Assembly (NCBI RefSeq): GCF_018069565.1
Contig: NZ_JAGPNL010000004.1
Coordinates: forward strand, 434,001-498,000
Source: Streptomyces tagetis
Lineage (GTDB): Bacteria; Actinomycetota; Actinomycetes; Streptomycetales; Streptomycetaceae
Direction of reading: 5' to 3'
Length of the DNA stretch: 64,000 nt
Part shown: positions 1-8,172 of the stretch, piece by piece
How positions within the stretch are numbered: position 1 is the first letter of the stretch
Layout: every line of letters begins with the position of its first letter
Program-made: the position numbers and the translations under genes
Notes under the pieces: generated by a model
Databases searched by the model: none
Seen by the model: the letters and a program-made list of their open reading frames with translations, nothing else
Told to the model about the DNA's origin: nothing

Positions 1-280
1 CGCGGCTGTCATGCGCGAACCAGCCGTAGACGGCCTCCACCAGGTTCATCCGGTAGCCGGCGCTGGTGACCCGCACGGTGGTCATGTTGAGGTGCCCGCT
101 CGTCTCGTACGTGTCCCGCCCGGAGATCTGCAGTACCGGCTCACCGTCGTGATCGCCGAGGGTGTTCACCGTCGGTCCCGGGGACATCTCCGCGTACGGC
201 ACGGGAAAGAACACACCCGCGCACAGGAGTGCGATCAGCATGAGGGTGGAGGCGAGCATCGTCGCCGTGCGGCGTGGCAT
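1..280 (-). CDS. PDZ-domain Lon-like (S16/YlbL-type) protease, 3' part missing
   Basis: Only the first 93 codons are inside the window; the gene runs off the left edge. The start ATG is at 280. The product begins with a short basic stretch and a membrane anchor (about residues 5-27), followed by VPYAEMSPGPTVNTLG, which is typical of the YlbL/SdrC-like family in which a signal anchor precedes a PDZ domain and a C-terminal Lon-type Ser/Lys protease domain. Those domains would lie outside the window, so catalysis cannot be checked. M. tuberculosis Rv3194c sits at the same relative place next to the DUF2342 gene, which supports the call. It would act at the outer face of the membrane. Confidence 0.8.
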   Translation of the reverse strand, partial: MPRRTATMLASTLMLIALLCAGVFFPVPYAEMSPGPTVNTLGDHDGEPVLQISGRDTYETSGHLNMTTVRVTSAGYRMNLVEAVYGWFAHDSR

Positions 281-332
281 GGAACGACAGTACGGGACGA
301 GACTGTCGGAGGACCGTCAGGGCAGGGCCCGT

Positions 333-497
333 TCAGACACCGGTGCGGGACCGCTCCATGGCCTCACGGAAACGGGCGTATCCGTCGAGTTCGGGCCCGT
401 CACCCCGCGCCTTGCGGGTGCGGTTGGCCCAGCTCCCCCAGAGACCCGCGACGACAGCCGCCACAAACGGAATCAGCAACCAGGCAAGCGCTGCCAT
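333..497 (-). CDS. 54-aa small membrane protein, conserved hypothetical
   Basis: A 54-codon ORF starts with ATG at 497 behind a good ribosome site (GGGAGG, six bases before the ATG). It encodes one hydrophobic N-terminal segment (MAALAWLLIPFVAAVVAGLW) followed by a basic stretch and a C-terminal part ending ARFREAMERSRTGV. The arrangement suggests a single-pass protein with a short charged cytoplasmic tail. It lies 52 bases upstream of the protease gene on the same strand and may be cotranscribed with it. I recognise similar small proteins at this place in other Streptomyces but know of no function. Confidence 0.65.
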   Translation of the reverse strand: MAALAWLLIPFVAAVVAGLWGSWANRTRKARGDGPELDGYARFREAMERSRTGV

Positions 498-630
498 GCC
501 GACCTCCCAACCCCACGAGCGTCCGCGACTGACTGATCAGCAGATTAACCATCCGCAGTGACAACGCTCACGCCAGGGGGCCGGTTACGCAACCGGACGG
601 AGCAGTACGACTCCGCCGGCCGGGCGGCGT

Positions 631-1068
631 TCAGCAGGCGCCGACCCACTCCTCGGTGCCGTCGAGGAAGGTCTGGTGCTTCCAGATCGGCACCTCGTGC
701 TTGAGGTCGTCGATCAGCTTCCGGCAGGCGGCGAACGCCTCGGCCCGGTGCGGGCAGGACACGGCGACGACCACGGCGAGGTCCCCGATCTCCAGGTCCC
801 CCACCCGGTGGACGGCGGCGAGCGCCCGGACGGAGTGGTCGGCGGCGATCTTCTCGGCGACCCGCCGCAGCTCGGCCTCGGCACTGGGGTGCGCGGAGTA
901 GGCGAGCCGGGTGACGGCCGCGCCCCCGTCGTGGTCCCGCACGGTGCCCACGAAGAGCGCCGTGCCTCCGGCCGCGTCGTCCCCGACGGCCCGGAAGACC
1001 TCGTCCACGGAGAGCGGCGTGTCCCGGATGCCGAGCAGCTTGACGGGGTGATCGCTGGTGGATGCCAT
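631..1068 (-). CDS. moaE: Molybdopterin synthase catalytic subunit MoaE
   Basis: The 145-aa product matches MoaE along its length: an N-terminal GTALFVGTVRDHDGG segment, a central helix with YSAHPSAEAELRR, HRVGDLEIGD, and the C-terminal VPIWKHQTF strand carrying the active-site lysine. MoaE transfers sulfur from the MoaD thiocarboxylate to precursor Z (cPMP) to make molybdopterin in the cytoplasm. No moaD or other molybdenum-cofactor gene is adjacent. The ATG at 1068 was chosen because the family begins a few residues before LLGIRDTPLSVDEV; the longer frame upstream is low-complexity Pro/Arg/Ala and reads like non-coding G-rich DNA. The ribosome site is weak. Confidence 0.9.
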   Translation of the reverse strand: MASTSDHPVKLLGIRDTPLSVDEVFRAVGDDAAGGTALFVGTVRDHDGGAAVTRLAYSAHPSAEAELRRVAEKIAADHSVRALAAVHRVGDLEIGDLAVVVAVSCPHRAEAFAACRKLIDDLKHEVPIWKHQTFLDGTEEWVGAC

Positions 1069-1345
1069 GCGTCCATCGTGCCCCACGGCCGGGGGCGGGG
1101 GAACAGGGGTGCGGGCGGGCGGGGACCGGTCGCCGAAGGACGACGGCGGGGCCCGCGACCCGCCCGGGGCGGCGCCGGGATGGCGGGGCGGATGGGGGGC
1201 GGCGTGTCGTACGGGGGGGCGGGGTGTCGTGTGTCGTGAGGGGGCGGCGGCGCAGCAGCCGGGACACGCCGTCAGGGCACCGGACGGCACGGCAGGCCGG
1301 GGGCACGGCGTGTCGTACCCGTCCGGGTGAGGGGCGCGGGCCCGC
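1069..1345. other. G-rich intergenic DNA with clustered G-tracts
   Basis: This 277-base stretch between moaE and the SDR gene has no convincing gene. Its plus strand carries six G-tracts of three to five bases between 1091 and 1124, and further G-runs near 1188-1245. The repeated word gtgtcgt(a/g) recurs between 1203 and 1318. The segment must contain the moaE promoter, but no clear -10/-35 pair stands out. Confidence 0.4.
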
Positions 1346-2467
1346 TCAGATCCGGCGCCGCGCCTTCCGCGCCCGGCGCACCACGGCCGCCGCGCCCAGC
1401 AGCGCGACCGTCGCGCCCGCGGCGCCCGCCGCCGTGGCGTCCTTGCGCCCGAGCCGCCGCCCGGCGACGGTGTGCCGTCCGGCCACCTCGTCCAGCAGCT
1501 CGGCGAGCACCTCCTCGTTGGTGTACTTCGGCCGCCACCCGGCGTCGTGCAGCCGGCTGCCGCTCACCACCCACGGATACATCGTGTAGGCCAGGTCACC
1601 GGCCGGGGAGGGGGTGAGCCCGATGCGGTGCAGGCGGGCGGCGGCGCCCAGCGCGACCGCCGACGGCAGCTCCATCCGCCGGATGCCGCTCAGCTCCTCC
1701 ACCTCCTCCTGCTCCAGCCACCCGTCGCACCCCACGGCCAGCTCCCCGTCGGCCTTCTCCAGGACCGCGTACTCCAGGGCGCCGCACAGGTCGTCCACGT
1801 GGCAGAACTGCCAGGCGGGCCGCGATCCGGCCACCACGAGCAGCCGCGGCGACTCGAAGTACCTGGTCAGCGCGGTGTCCACGCCACCGACCAGGACCGC
1901 GGGGCGGACGACGGTCACATTGAGCCCCGGGTGCGCCCGCGGCGCCCGCCGCGCCAGCCGCTCGATCTCCAGCAGGTCCCCGACGGCCGTGGCCTCGGCG
2001 GTGGCCCGCAGCTCGGCGTCCTCCGACAGCGGCAGCTCGTTGTCCGGCAGGGCCCCGTAGACCATGGCGGACGTGCACAGCACGACCCGGCGCACCCCGG
2101 CCGCCGCCGCGGCGGTCAGCACGGTCTGGGTCCCCCGGACGTTGTACGCGGTGCGGGCCGCGGCGTCGGTCTCCAGGTCCAGGTCGAGCGCCAGGTGCAC
2201 CACCACGTCCACGCCGCGCAGCCGCTCCGCGATGGCCGGGTCCCGCACGTCCAGGATCTGCCAGCGGGCCTCGGCGCACTCGCCGCGCCGCTCGTCGATG
2301 GCCACGACCTGCCGGATCTCCTCGGAGGCGGCGAGGCGGGCGGTGAGCAGCGCGCCGATGCCGGAGGCGGCACCGGTGACCGCGACGACGGGTCCGCGCG
2401 CGCCGGGGCGCTCGGAACTGGTTGACTGGTTTCGCGCTGCGCGAACCTGCGGATCTGGGGAACTCAC
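1346..2467 (-). CDS. NAD-dependent epimerase/dehydratase (extended SDR family)
   Basis: The 373-aa protein starts at GTG 2467 with a GGAG site about eight bases upstream. The Rossmann motif VAVTGAASGIG lies near residue 30; the acidic strand end VVAIDER, the dipeptide DV in ILDVRDP and a Ser/Tyr-containing catalytic segment (CTSAMVYGALPDNELP) follow. These place it in the extended SDR group that acts on nucleotide sugars or sterol-like substrates; the substrate is unknown. The C-terminus ends in a hydrophobic stretch (AAGATVALLGAAAVV) and RRARKARRRI, which could be a membrane anchor with a basic tail. It is divergent from the DUF2342 gene, with 192 bases between starts. Confidence 0.8.
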   Translation of the reverse strand: MSSPDPQVRAARNQSTSSERPGARGPVVAVTGAASGIGALLTARLAASEEIRQVVAIDERRGECAEARWQILDVRDPAIAERLRGVDVVVHLALDLDLETDAAARTAYNVRGTQTVLTAAAAAGVRRVVLCTSAMVYGALPDNELPLSEDAELRATAEATAVGDLLEIERLARRAPRAHPGLNVTVVRPAVLVGGVDTALTRYFESPRLLVVAGSRPAWQFCHVDDLCGALEYAVLEKADGELAVGCDGWLEQEEVEELSGIRRMELPSAVALGAAARLHRIGLTPSPAGDLAYTMYPWVVSGSRLHDAGWRPKYTNEEVLAELLDEVAGRHTVAGRRLGRKDATAAGAAGATVALLGAAAVVRRARKARRRI

Positions 2468-2659
2468 CGGGCGTCTCCAGCGGTTGTCTTCAGTACGGGC
2501 GCGAGCGACGCGTACGTACCAGGTGGCATCCATCCTGCCGCAGGCCGTCAGTCGGCGAAGCACCGAGGCCCGAACCGCCCGGGGTGTCTACGCTGGGTGG
2601 TGAAGTCGGGCAGCCGTGCCGCCGGCGAGAACCGGTGGCCCTACCAGCCGAGGAACCCC

Positions 2660-4126
2660 GTGAGTGACACCCCATTCGGATTCGGCCTTCCGCCGGAGGA
2701 GCCGGACGACGGCGACGGCAAGAAGAAGGACCAGCAGAGCGGCGGTGGTCAGGGACCGGCCGACCCGTTCGGTTTCGGCGCGGCCGGTGCCGGCGGCCCC
2801 GGCGCGGACAATCCGTTCGCCGCGATGTTCGGTTCCATGAACCCCACCGACCTGGGCGCCGCGTTCCAGCAGCTCGGCCAGATGCTCTCGTACGAGGGCG
2901 GCCCGGTGAACTGGGACATGGCCAAGCAGATCGCCCGCCAGACGGTCGCCCAGGGCACCCCGGACGGCACCAAGGACGCCAGCGTCGGTCCGAGCGAGCG
3001 CAAGGCCGTCCAGGAGGCCGTCCGCCTGGCCGACCTGTGGCTCGACGACGCGACCGCGCTGCCCTCCGGGGCGGGCTCGGCCCTCGCCTGGAGCCGCGCG
3101 GAGTGGGTCGAGGCGACCCTGCCCGCGTGGCAGGAGCTGGTCGACCCGGTGGCCGAGCGCGTCGGCAACGCCATGGGCGACGTCCTGCCGGAGGAGATGC
3201 AGGCCATGGCCGGCCCGCTGATCGGCATGATGCGCTCCATGGGCGGTGCCATGTTCGGCACCCAGATCGGGCAGGCAGTCGGCGTGCTCGCCGGCGAGGT
3301 CGTCGGCTCGACCGACGTGGGCCTGCCGCTCGGCCCGGCCGGCAAGGCCGCGCTGCTGCCGGTGAACATCGAGGCGTTCGGCAAGGACCTGGGGGTCGCC
3401 CAGGACGAGGTGCGGCTGTATCTCGCCCTGCGGGAGGCCGCCCACCAGCGGCTCTTCGCCCACGTGCCGTGGCTGCGCTCGCACCTGTTCGGCGCGGTCG
3501 AGGGGTACGCGCGCGGGATCAAGGTCGACACGGCGAAGCTGGAGGACGTCGTCGGCCAGTTCGACCCGCAGAACCCGGAGCAGTTGCAGGAAGCCCTTCA
3601 GCAGGGCATGTTCCAGCCGGAGGACACGCCGGAGCAGAAGGCGGCGCTGGCCCGCCTGGAGACGGCGCTCGCGCTGGTCGAGGGCTGGGTGGACGCGGTG
3701 GTCCACACGGCGGCCAAGCCGCGCCTGACCTCCGCCGACGCGCTGCGCGAGACGCTGCGCCGCCGTCGTGCCTCGGGCGGGCCGGCGGAGCAGACCTTCG
3801 CCACGCTGATCGGCCTGGAGCTGCGCCCGCGCCGGCTGCGCGACGCCTCCCGGCTGTGGGCGTCCCTCACGGACGCGCGCGGGGTCGACGGCCGGGACGG
3901 GCTGTGGGCCCACCCGGACATGCTGCCGACGGCGACCGACCTGGACGACCCGGACGGCTTCGTCCACCGCGAGCAGCTCGACTTCTCCGAGCTGGACCGG
4001 ATGCTCGGCGAGGCGGCCGGCAAGCCCGACCTCCGCAAGAAGGAGGGCGGGGAGGCGTCCGCGGACGGCACGGACACCCCGCGGGGCGACGGCAAGGACC
4101 AGGGCGAGGGCGACGGCGAGGAGTGA
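2660..4126 (+). CDS. DUF2342/TIGR03624-type putative hydrolase (annotated as zinc-dependent metalloprotease)
   Basis: The 488-aa product begins at GTG 2660 behind GAGGAA. An acidic, Lys-rich disordered N-terminus (about 1-35) precedes the conserved body: a Gly/Ala-rich helix pair (GGAMFGTQIGQAVGVLAGEV), LALREAAHQRLFAHVPWL, and a C-terminal WAHPDMLPTATDLDDP segment. The family is common in Actinobacteria and is often labelled zinc-dependent metalloprotease, but I see no intact HExxH; the nearest histidine cluster is EAAHQRLFAH. The function is therefore unproven. The equivalent M. tuberculosis gene is Rv3195. It overlaps the next gene by four bases, so the two are probably translationally coupled. 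Confidence 0.8.
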   Translation: MSDTPFGFGLPPEEPDDGDGKKKDQQSGGGQGPADPFGFGAAGAGGPGADNPFAAMFGSMNPTDLGAAFQQLGQMLSYEGGPVNWDMAKQIARQTVAQGTPDGTKDASVGPSERKAVQEAVRLADLWLDDATALPSGAGSALAWSRAEWVEATLPAWQELVDPVAERVGNAMGDVLPEEMQAMAGPLIGMMRSMGGAMFGTQIGQAVGVLAGEVVGSTDVGLPLGPAGKAALLPVNIEAFGKDLGVAQDEVRLYLALREAAHQRLFAHVPWLRSHLFGAVEGYARGIKVDTAKLEDVVGQFDPQNPEQLQEALQQGMFQPEDTPEQKAALARLETALALVEGWVDAVVHTAAKPRLTSADALRETLRRRRASGGPAEQTFATLIGLELRPRRLRDASRLWASLTDARGVDGRDGLWAHPDMLPTATDLDDPDGFVHREQLDFSELDRMLGEAAGKPDLRKKEGGEASADGTDTPRGDGKDQGEGDGEE

Positions 4127-4638
4127 GCCTCCACGAGGACGCGGCCCTGGTGGTCAAGGGTCACCAGGGCCAGGACGAGCTGCGCCGGATCTACCTGGAT
4201 CACCTCGCGGCGCACCCCGACGGCATGTGGAAGTCCTGCGGGGAGGGGCACATCACGGCGAGCGCCCTGGTGATCGACCCCTCACGCGGGCGGGTGCTGC
4301 TCACCCTGCACCGGAAGCTGCGCATGTGGCTCCAGATGGGCGGCCACTGCGAGCCCGGCGACCGGTCGCTGGCACAGGCCGCCCTGCGCGAGGCGCGGGA
4401 GGAGTCGGGCATCGAGGGGCTGGCCCTGGTGCCCGGCGGCCCGGTCCGGCTGGACCGGCACCACACGCCGTGCGCCTGGCACCTGGACGTCCAGTACGCG
4501 GCGGTGGCCCCCTTCGACGCCGTGGAATCGATCAGCGAGGAGTCCCTGGACCTGCGCTGGTACCGGTACGGGGAGGTCGCGGACGTGGCCGACGAGTCGG
4601 TCGTGCGCCTGGTGGCGGCGGCCCGCGAGCGGGTCTGA
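4123..4638 (+). CDS. NUDIX hydrolase
   Basis: The 171-aa protein starts with GTG at 4123 inside the stop of the upstream gene (GTGA overlap). The Nudix box is recognisable as GGHCEPGDRSL followed by LREAREESGI, with the REUxEExGU core intact but one extra residue before it and Asp where the first Glu usually stands. It is preceded by HITASALVIDP and LLTLHRKLRMWLQMGGH, a form seen in streptomycete NUDIX proteins of unknown substrate. Such enzymes hydrolyse nucleoside diphosphates linked to another moiety, using Mg2+ bound by the box glutamates. Coupling to the DUF2342 gene suggests coordinated expression. Confidence 0.85.
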   Translation: MSLHEDAALVVKGHQGQDELRRIYLDHLAAHPDGMWKSCGEGHITASALVIDPSRGRVLLTLHRKLRMWLQMGGHCEPGDRSLAQAALREAREESGIEGLALVPGGPVRLDRHHTPCAWHLDVQYAAVAPFDAVESISEESLDLRWYRYGEVADVADESVVRLVAAARERV

Positions 4639-4766
4639 GCCACGGGAGCCGGTGAACCGGGCCGGCCGGGCGAGCCTGGTCGGCCGGGGTGGGTGGTGCC
4701 CCGTGGCCGAACGGACCGGGCGGCCGGTGACGGCGGGCGGACACACTCGATGGGCAAGGGGCGATC

Positions 4767-4799
4767 GTAAGGGGCGATCGCCTGGCGGTCGCCCCTTAC
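4767..4799. terminator. Bidirectional stem-loop between convergent genes
   Basis: Positions 4767-4782 pair with 4784-4799 (GTAAGGGGCGATCGCC against its complement, one G-T wobble). The hairpin sits between the NUDIX gene and the convergent AIM24 gene, with no long T-run, as is usual in Streptomyces. Part of the left arm is duplicated just upstream (GGGGCGATCG at 4759 and 4771). Confidence 0.65.
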
Positions 4800-4812
4800 C
4801 CACGCCCGGGGC

Positions 4813-5568
4813 TCAGCTCCAGACGTTGCCCTGGTTGTGACCACGGGCGCCCTGCCCGCCGAAGCCGTACTGCGCGGCCAGGCCCGGCCCGACCTGGGCG
4901 TCCTGCGGCGGCAGCAGCTCGCTGGGCTGGATCAGGGCGAAACCCTCGCCCATGAAGCTCAGCTCCCAGCCCTCGCCCGTACTGCCACGCCGCCGCCACA
5001 CCCCGGAGGAGTGCGTCTGCGCCTGCATCTGCACGCGCAGCGAGGTCGACCAGGCGACGATCGCGTCGGCGTCGCAGTTGACGTACCGATCGGGCGTGAC
5101 CCGCATCAGCAGCGGGGCGCCCGAGGTCATCAGGGCGACCCGGCCGTGGCCGGTGATGTTGAGCTGGTACTTGCCGGAGCCGGCGATGCCGTACTGGCTG
5201 TCCACGGCGATCACCTCGTGGTGCAGCGAGGAGTCCATGGCCAGGACGTAGGCGCTGTCGACGGTCAGCCCCTCCTGCTCCACCTCCATCACGTGCACGT
5301 ACTGGGCGAGGTTGGCGAAGTAGACCGTGCCCTGCCCGTGGCAGCGCATCAGGTCGAGGCCCTCACCGGTGTACGCGCGCGTGCGCGCCTGTCCGCCGCT
5401 CTGGTACTCCGCGTCGAACTCGACGAGGCCCTGGTAGGCGACCATCGTGCCCTTGCGGGCGAGCACGTCGTCGTGGCCCTCCAGGACGACGCGGAGCATG
5501 TGCTTGTTCTGGAGACTCCAGCGTTCCTGGGTCTGCTGGTCGTTGTAGGCGAAAATCGGGCTCTGCAT
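4813..5568 (-). CDS. AIM24 family protein
   Basis: The 251-aa product starts at ATG 5568 (MQSPIFAYND). It is a full-length AIM24/TRAP-like beta-barrel domain: LARKGTMVAYQGLVEF near residues 38-53, the GEGLDLMRCHGQGTVYFAN strand pair, and STGEGWELSFMGEGFALIQPSE towards the end. AIM24 domains occur in bacteria in tellurite-resistance and stress contexts; no enzymatic activity is established. The C-terminal 30 residues are Gly/Gln-rich (QYGFGGQGARGHNQG). It is the last gene of a three-gene minus-strand run with 17 and 13 bases between genes, so an operon with the two genes upstream is likely. Confidence 0.85.
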   Translation of the reverse strand: MQSPIFAYNDQQTQERWSLQNKHMLRVVLEGHDDVLARKGTMVAYQGLVEFDAEYQSGGQARTRAYTGEGLDLMRCHGQGTVYFANLAQYVHVMEVEQEGLTVDSAYVLAMDSSLHHEVIAVDSQYGIAGSGKYQLNITGHGRVALMTSGAPLLMRVTPDRYVNCDADAIVAWSTSLRVQMQAQTHSSGVWRRRGSTGEGWELSFMGEGFALIQPSELLPPQDAQVGPGLAAQYGFGGQGARGHNQGNVWS

Positions 5569-5585
5569 GGTGTTCTGGCTCCCCC

Positions 5586-6266
5586 TCAGCCCCTGATCCG
5601 GAGGCGGTCGGTGCTGTCCTCGCTGGGCTGGACGACGACGACGCCCTGACCGGAGAAGGCCATCTGGTACGCCTCGCCGCTGCCGCGGCCGATCAGCGAC
5701 TGCGCCTTGAAGCTGCGCTTGCCCTTCACCCGGAGGTTCGGGGACCAGGCGACGAGCGCGTCGGGGTCGACATAGGTCTCGTCCTCGCCGCCGCCGCAGT
5801 CGACGACGATCGGCGTGCCCCGGGAGGTGAGCGCGACCCACCCCTGTCCGGAGATCCTGGTGTTCCACAGGCCCTGCCCGGCGAACTTGGCGAGCCCCTT
5901 GACCCGCTCCACGCCCCAGCTCAGGTGCGCGTCGAAGGCGAGCAGATTGGTGGCGTTGACGGAGATGCCGTCGCCGTCGAGGTTGACGACGACCACGTTC
6001 GCGCCGTAGTCGGCGAGGTAGAGCAGTCCGTCGCCGGTGCACTTCATGAGGGGGGCTCCCTCGCCGGTGACCCAGTCCTTGGCGATCTGGCGCACGGCCG
6101 AGGGGCTGGGCTCGTACTGGACGAACCCTTCGTAGGCGACCATCGAGCCCACGCGCGCGTAGAGGTCGTTCCCGGTCTGCATGGCGACCTTCAGCATGTG
6201 GTCGCCGTGGTTCTCCATGCGGGCGGTGACGGGTGCGGGGGCGTAGCCCGCGAGCGGCTGATTCAT
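5586..6266 (-). CDS. AIM24 family protein
   Basis: This 226-aa protein begins at ATG 6266. It carries the same AIM24 signature as its neighbour: YARVGSMVAYEGFVQYE, GEGAPLMKCTGDGLLYLAD, VNATNLLAFDAHLSW, and SGQGVVVVQPSED at the end. It lacks the Gly/Gln tail of the 251-aa paralogue. It ends 17 bases before that gene begins and starts 13 bases after the stop of the TerD fusion. The three AIM24 domains look like products of local duplication, and an oligomeric partnership among them is plausible but is inference. Confidence 0.85.
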   Translation of the reverse strand: MNQPLAGYAPAPVTARMENHGDHMLKVAMQTGNDLYARVGSMVAYEGFVQYEPSPSAVRQIAKDWVTGEGAPLMKCTGDGLLYLADYGANVVVVNLDGDGISVNATNLLAFDAHLSWGVERVKGLAKFAGQGLWNTRISGQGWVALTSRGTPIVVDCGGGEDETYVDPDALVAWSPNLRVKGKRSFKAQSLIGRGSGEAYQMAFSGQGVVVVQPSEDSTDRLRIRG

Positions 6267-6279
6267 GTCGGGCGCTCCC

Positions 6280-8010
6280 TCAGATCTCGTACGGCTGGAC
6301 GACGACGAAGCTGCCGGGCGCCGCCCTGAACTGGAGGTTCACGCTCTCGCCGGTGTCGCCGGGGTAGGCGTTGCGCCGCATGCGGACCTGGCTGGAGACG
6401 ATCACCTGGGCGGCGGCCGACCAGGCGACGACCGCGTTGCAGTCGGCGAAGGTGGTCGGCGTGACCGGCAGCACCACGGGGACGCCGCGCGTCTTGACGA
6501 CGAGCGTGCCGGTGCCCTGGAACTGCATGGTGAACAGCGCGCCGCCCGGGATGCCGTGCCCCTCGATGCGGCGGACCTCGTACTGGAGGCTCTCGTCGAA
6601 GGCGAGCACGTTCTCGGCGGAGACGCACACCGCGTCGCCCTGCAACTCGATGGGGTGCAGCATGGCGGCCTCCTCGGCGAGGAAGACCTGTCCCTTGCCG
6701 GTGCAGCGCATGAGCTGCATCTCCTGGCCGGTGGCATTGCCCACGATCCGTCCGGCGAATCCGGCGCCCTTGTAGGCGAAGTCGACCTTGCCCTGGTAGA
6801 GCACCATGCTGCCCTGGCGGGCCAGGACCGGCTGGTCGGCGGTGCCGAGGTCGACGCGGACCAGCTTGCTGTTCTGGAGCGTCCAGCGGTGGCCGGTCCC
6901 GGTCTCCCGGAACCGCTGGAGCGCGGCGGCCACGCCGGTGCCCTGCGGGGCGGCGCCGGGGGGCGGGGTCGGCGGGACACCGTAGGGTGCGGGCCGGCCG
7001 TAGCCGGGCGGCGGGGCGGGCGCGTGGGGCGGCTGACCGTAGCCGGGGGGCGGGCCGGGGGCGTGCGGGGGCTGACCGTAGCCGGGCGGCGGGCCGGGGG
7101 CGTACGGCGGCTGACCGTAGCCGGGCGGCGGGGGCACCTGGCCGGGGACGTGGCCGTAGGGCGGCGGCTGTCCGGGCAGGCCGGGCGGCGGGGGCGGAGG
7201 AGGAGGCGGGGAGCCGCCGGGCGGGGTGTGCAGCGGCGCGATGATCGTCTGCGCGGCGTGCACGTCGGGTACGGCGGACGGGGTGGGTCCGGGCGGCGGC
7301 GTGAAGCCCCGCGGGGCGGGCGAGGCCGGCGGGAAGGGCGCCGGGGCGGGGGCGGGCGGCGCGGGGACCTGGGCCGGGGCGGCGAAGGCCGGGGGCGCGG
7401 CGGCCTGGGCGGGCGGGGCGAAGCCCGGGACGGCGGCGGCCTGCGGCTGCTGCGGCTCGGGCTGCGGCGGCTCCTCCTCCTCCTCGGCGACCTCGCCGCC
7501 GAAGTTCTTCAGCAGCGCCTCCAGTCCGCCGTCGAAACCCTGCCCGACGGCGGCGAACCGCCACCCGTCCTTCCGGTAGAAGTCGCCCAGCATCACGGCC
7601 CGCTCGGTGGAGAACTCCGAGCCGTCGAAGGGGTAGCGCGCCACCTCCTCGCCGCCGGCGACGATCCGGAGGTAACCGGGGCCGGCCTGCGACATCTGCC
7701 CGTCGCCGTCGATCGTGGCCGTGAAGGACAGCTTCTGGATCTGCTGCGGGACCCGGTCGAGCGTGACCCGGAAGGACTCGGTGTCGCCGGCCTGCGCACC
7801 CAGGAGCCGGAGGGACTCCTCGGGGGACTCCGGCTGGTTGTAGAAGACGAAGTACCGGTCGTCCGAGAGCCGTTCGTCGGCGTCGAGCCCGAAGCAACTG
7901 ATGTCGAAGCTCAGTCCGGGACCGGAGATCTGCACGCCCACGTACAGATCCGTGCCCGCGGTGAGGTCACTGACCCTGGCCTTGTGGCCGCGTTGGAATT
8001 CCCTGGCCAT
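6280..8010 (-). CDS. TerD-domain protein fused to an AIM24 domain
   Basis: The 576-aa product has three parts. Residues 1-175 form a TerD/CABP domain (GTDLYVGVQI, ISCFGLDADERLSDDRYFVF, FTATIDGDGQ, FYRKDGWRFAAVGQGF), a fold that binds Ca2+ and is linked to tellurite and other stress resistance. Residues about 180-355 are an acidic run (EEEEE) followed by a Pro/Gly/Tyr-rich linker with repeats of PPPGYGQPP. Residues about 360-576 are an AIM24 domain (VLARQGSMVLYQGKVDF, EMQLMRCTGKGQVFLAEE). The ATG at 8010 is the first gene of the run. The domain union ties AIM24 directly to the Ter stress module; the function remains unknown. Confidence 0.85.
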   Translation of the reverse strand: MAREFQRGHKARVSDLTAGTDLYVGVQISGPGLSFDISCFGLDADERLSDDRYFVFYNQPESPEESLRLLGAQAGDTESFRVTLDRVPQQIQKLSFTATIDGDGQMSQAGPGYLRIVAGGEEVARYPFDGSEFSTERAVMLGDFYRKDGWRFAAVGQGFDGGLEALLKNFGGEVAEEEEEPPQPEPQQPQAAAVPGFAPPAQAAAPPAFAAPAQVPAPPAPAPAPFPPASPAPRGFTPPPGPTPSAVPDVHAAQTIIAPLHTPPGGSPPPPPPPPPGLPGQPPPYGHVPGQVPPPPGYGQPPYAPGPPPGYGQPPHAPGPPPGYGQPPHAPAPPPGYGRPAPYGVPPTPPPGAAPQGTGVAAALQRFRETGTGHRWTLQNSKLVRVDLGTADQPVLARQGSMVLYQGKVDFAYKGAGFAGRIVGNATGQEMQLMRCTGKGQVFLAEEAAMLHPIELQGDAVCVSAENVLAFDESLQYEVRRIEGHGIPGGALFTMQFQGTGTLVVKTRGVPVVLPVTPTTFADCNAVVAWSAAAQVIVSSQVRMRRNAYPGDTGESVNLQFRAAPGSFVVVQPYEI

Positions 8011-8172
8011 GCGTAACGACCGTCCCCCATCCGAATGCGAGTGCGTCGCGTCAGGCTAACGGCAAACTCCGACACCGGACGAAGTCGGTACAGACCCGGT
8101 ACACAGCCCTGACCGGACGTTCCGCACAGGCCGCGGTGGGGGCGCGGAGCCCTCCTCGCGCGCGGGCGCGGG

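Noticed and set aside
2660..4126. Firm assignment of the DUF2342 protein as an active metalloprotease
   Set aside because: No HExxH motif is visible; only a histidine-containing EAAHQRLFAH segment is.
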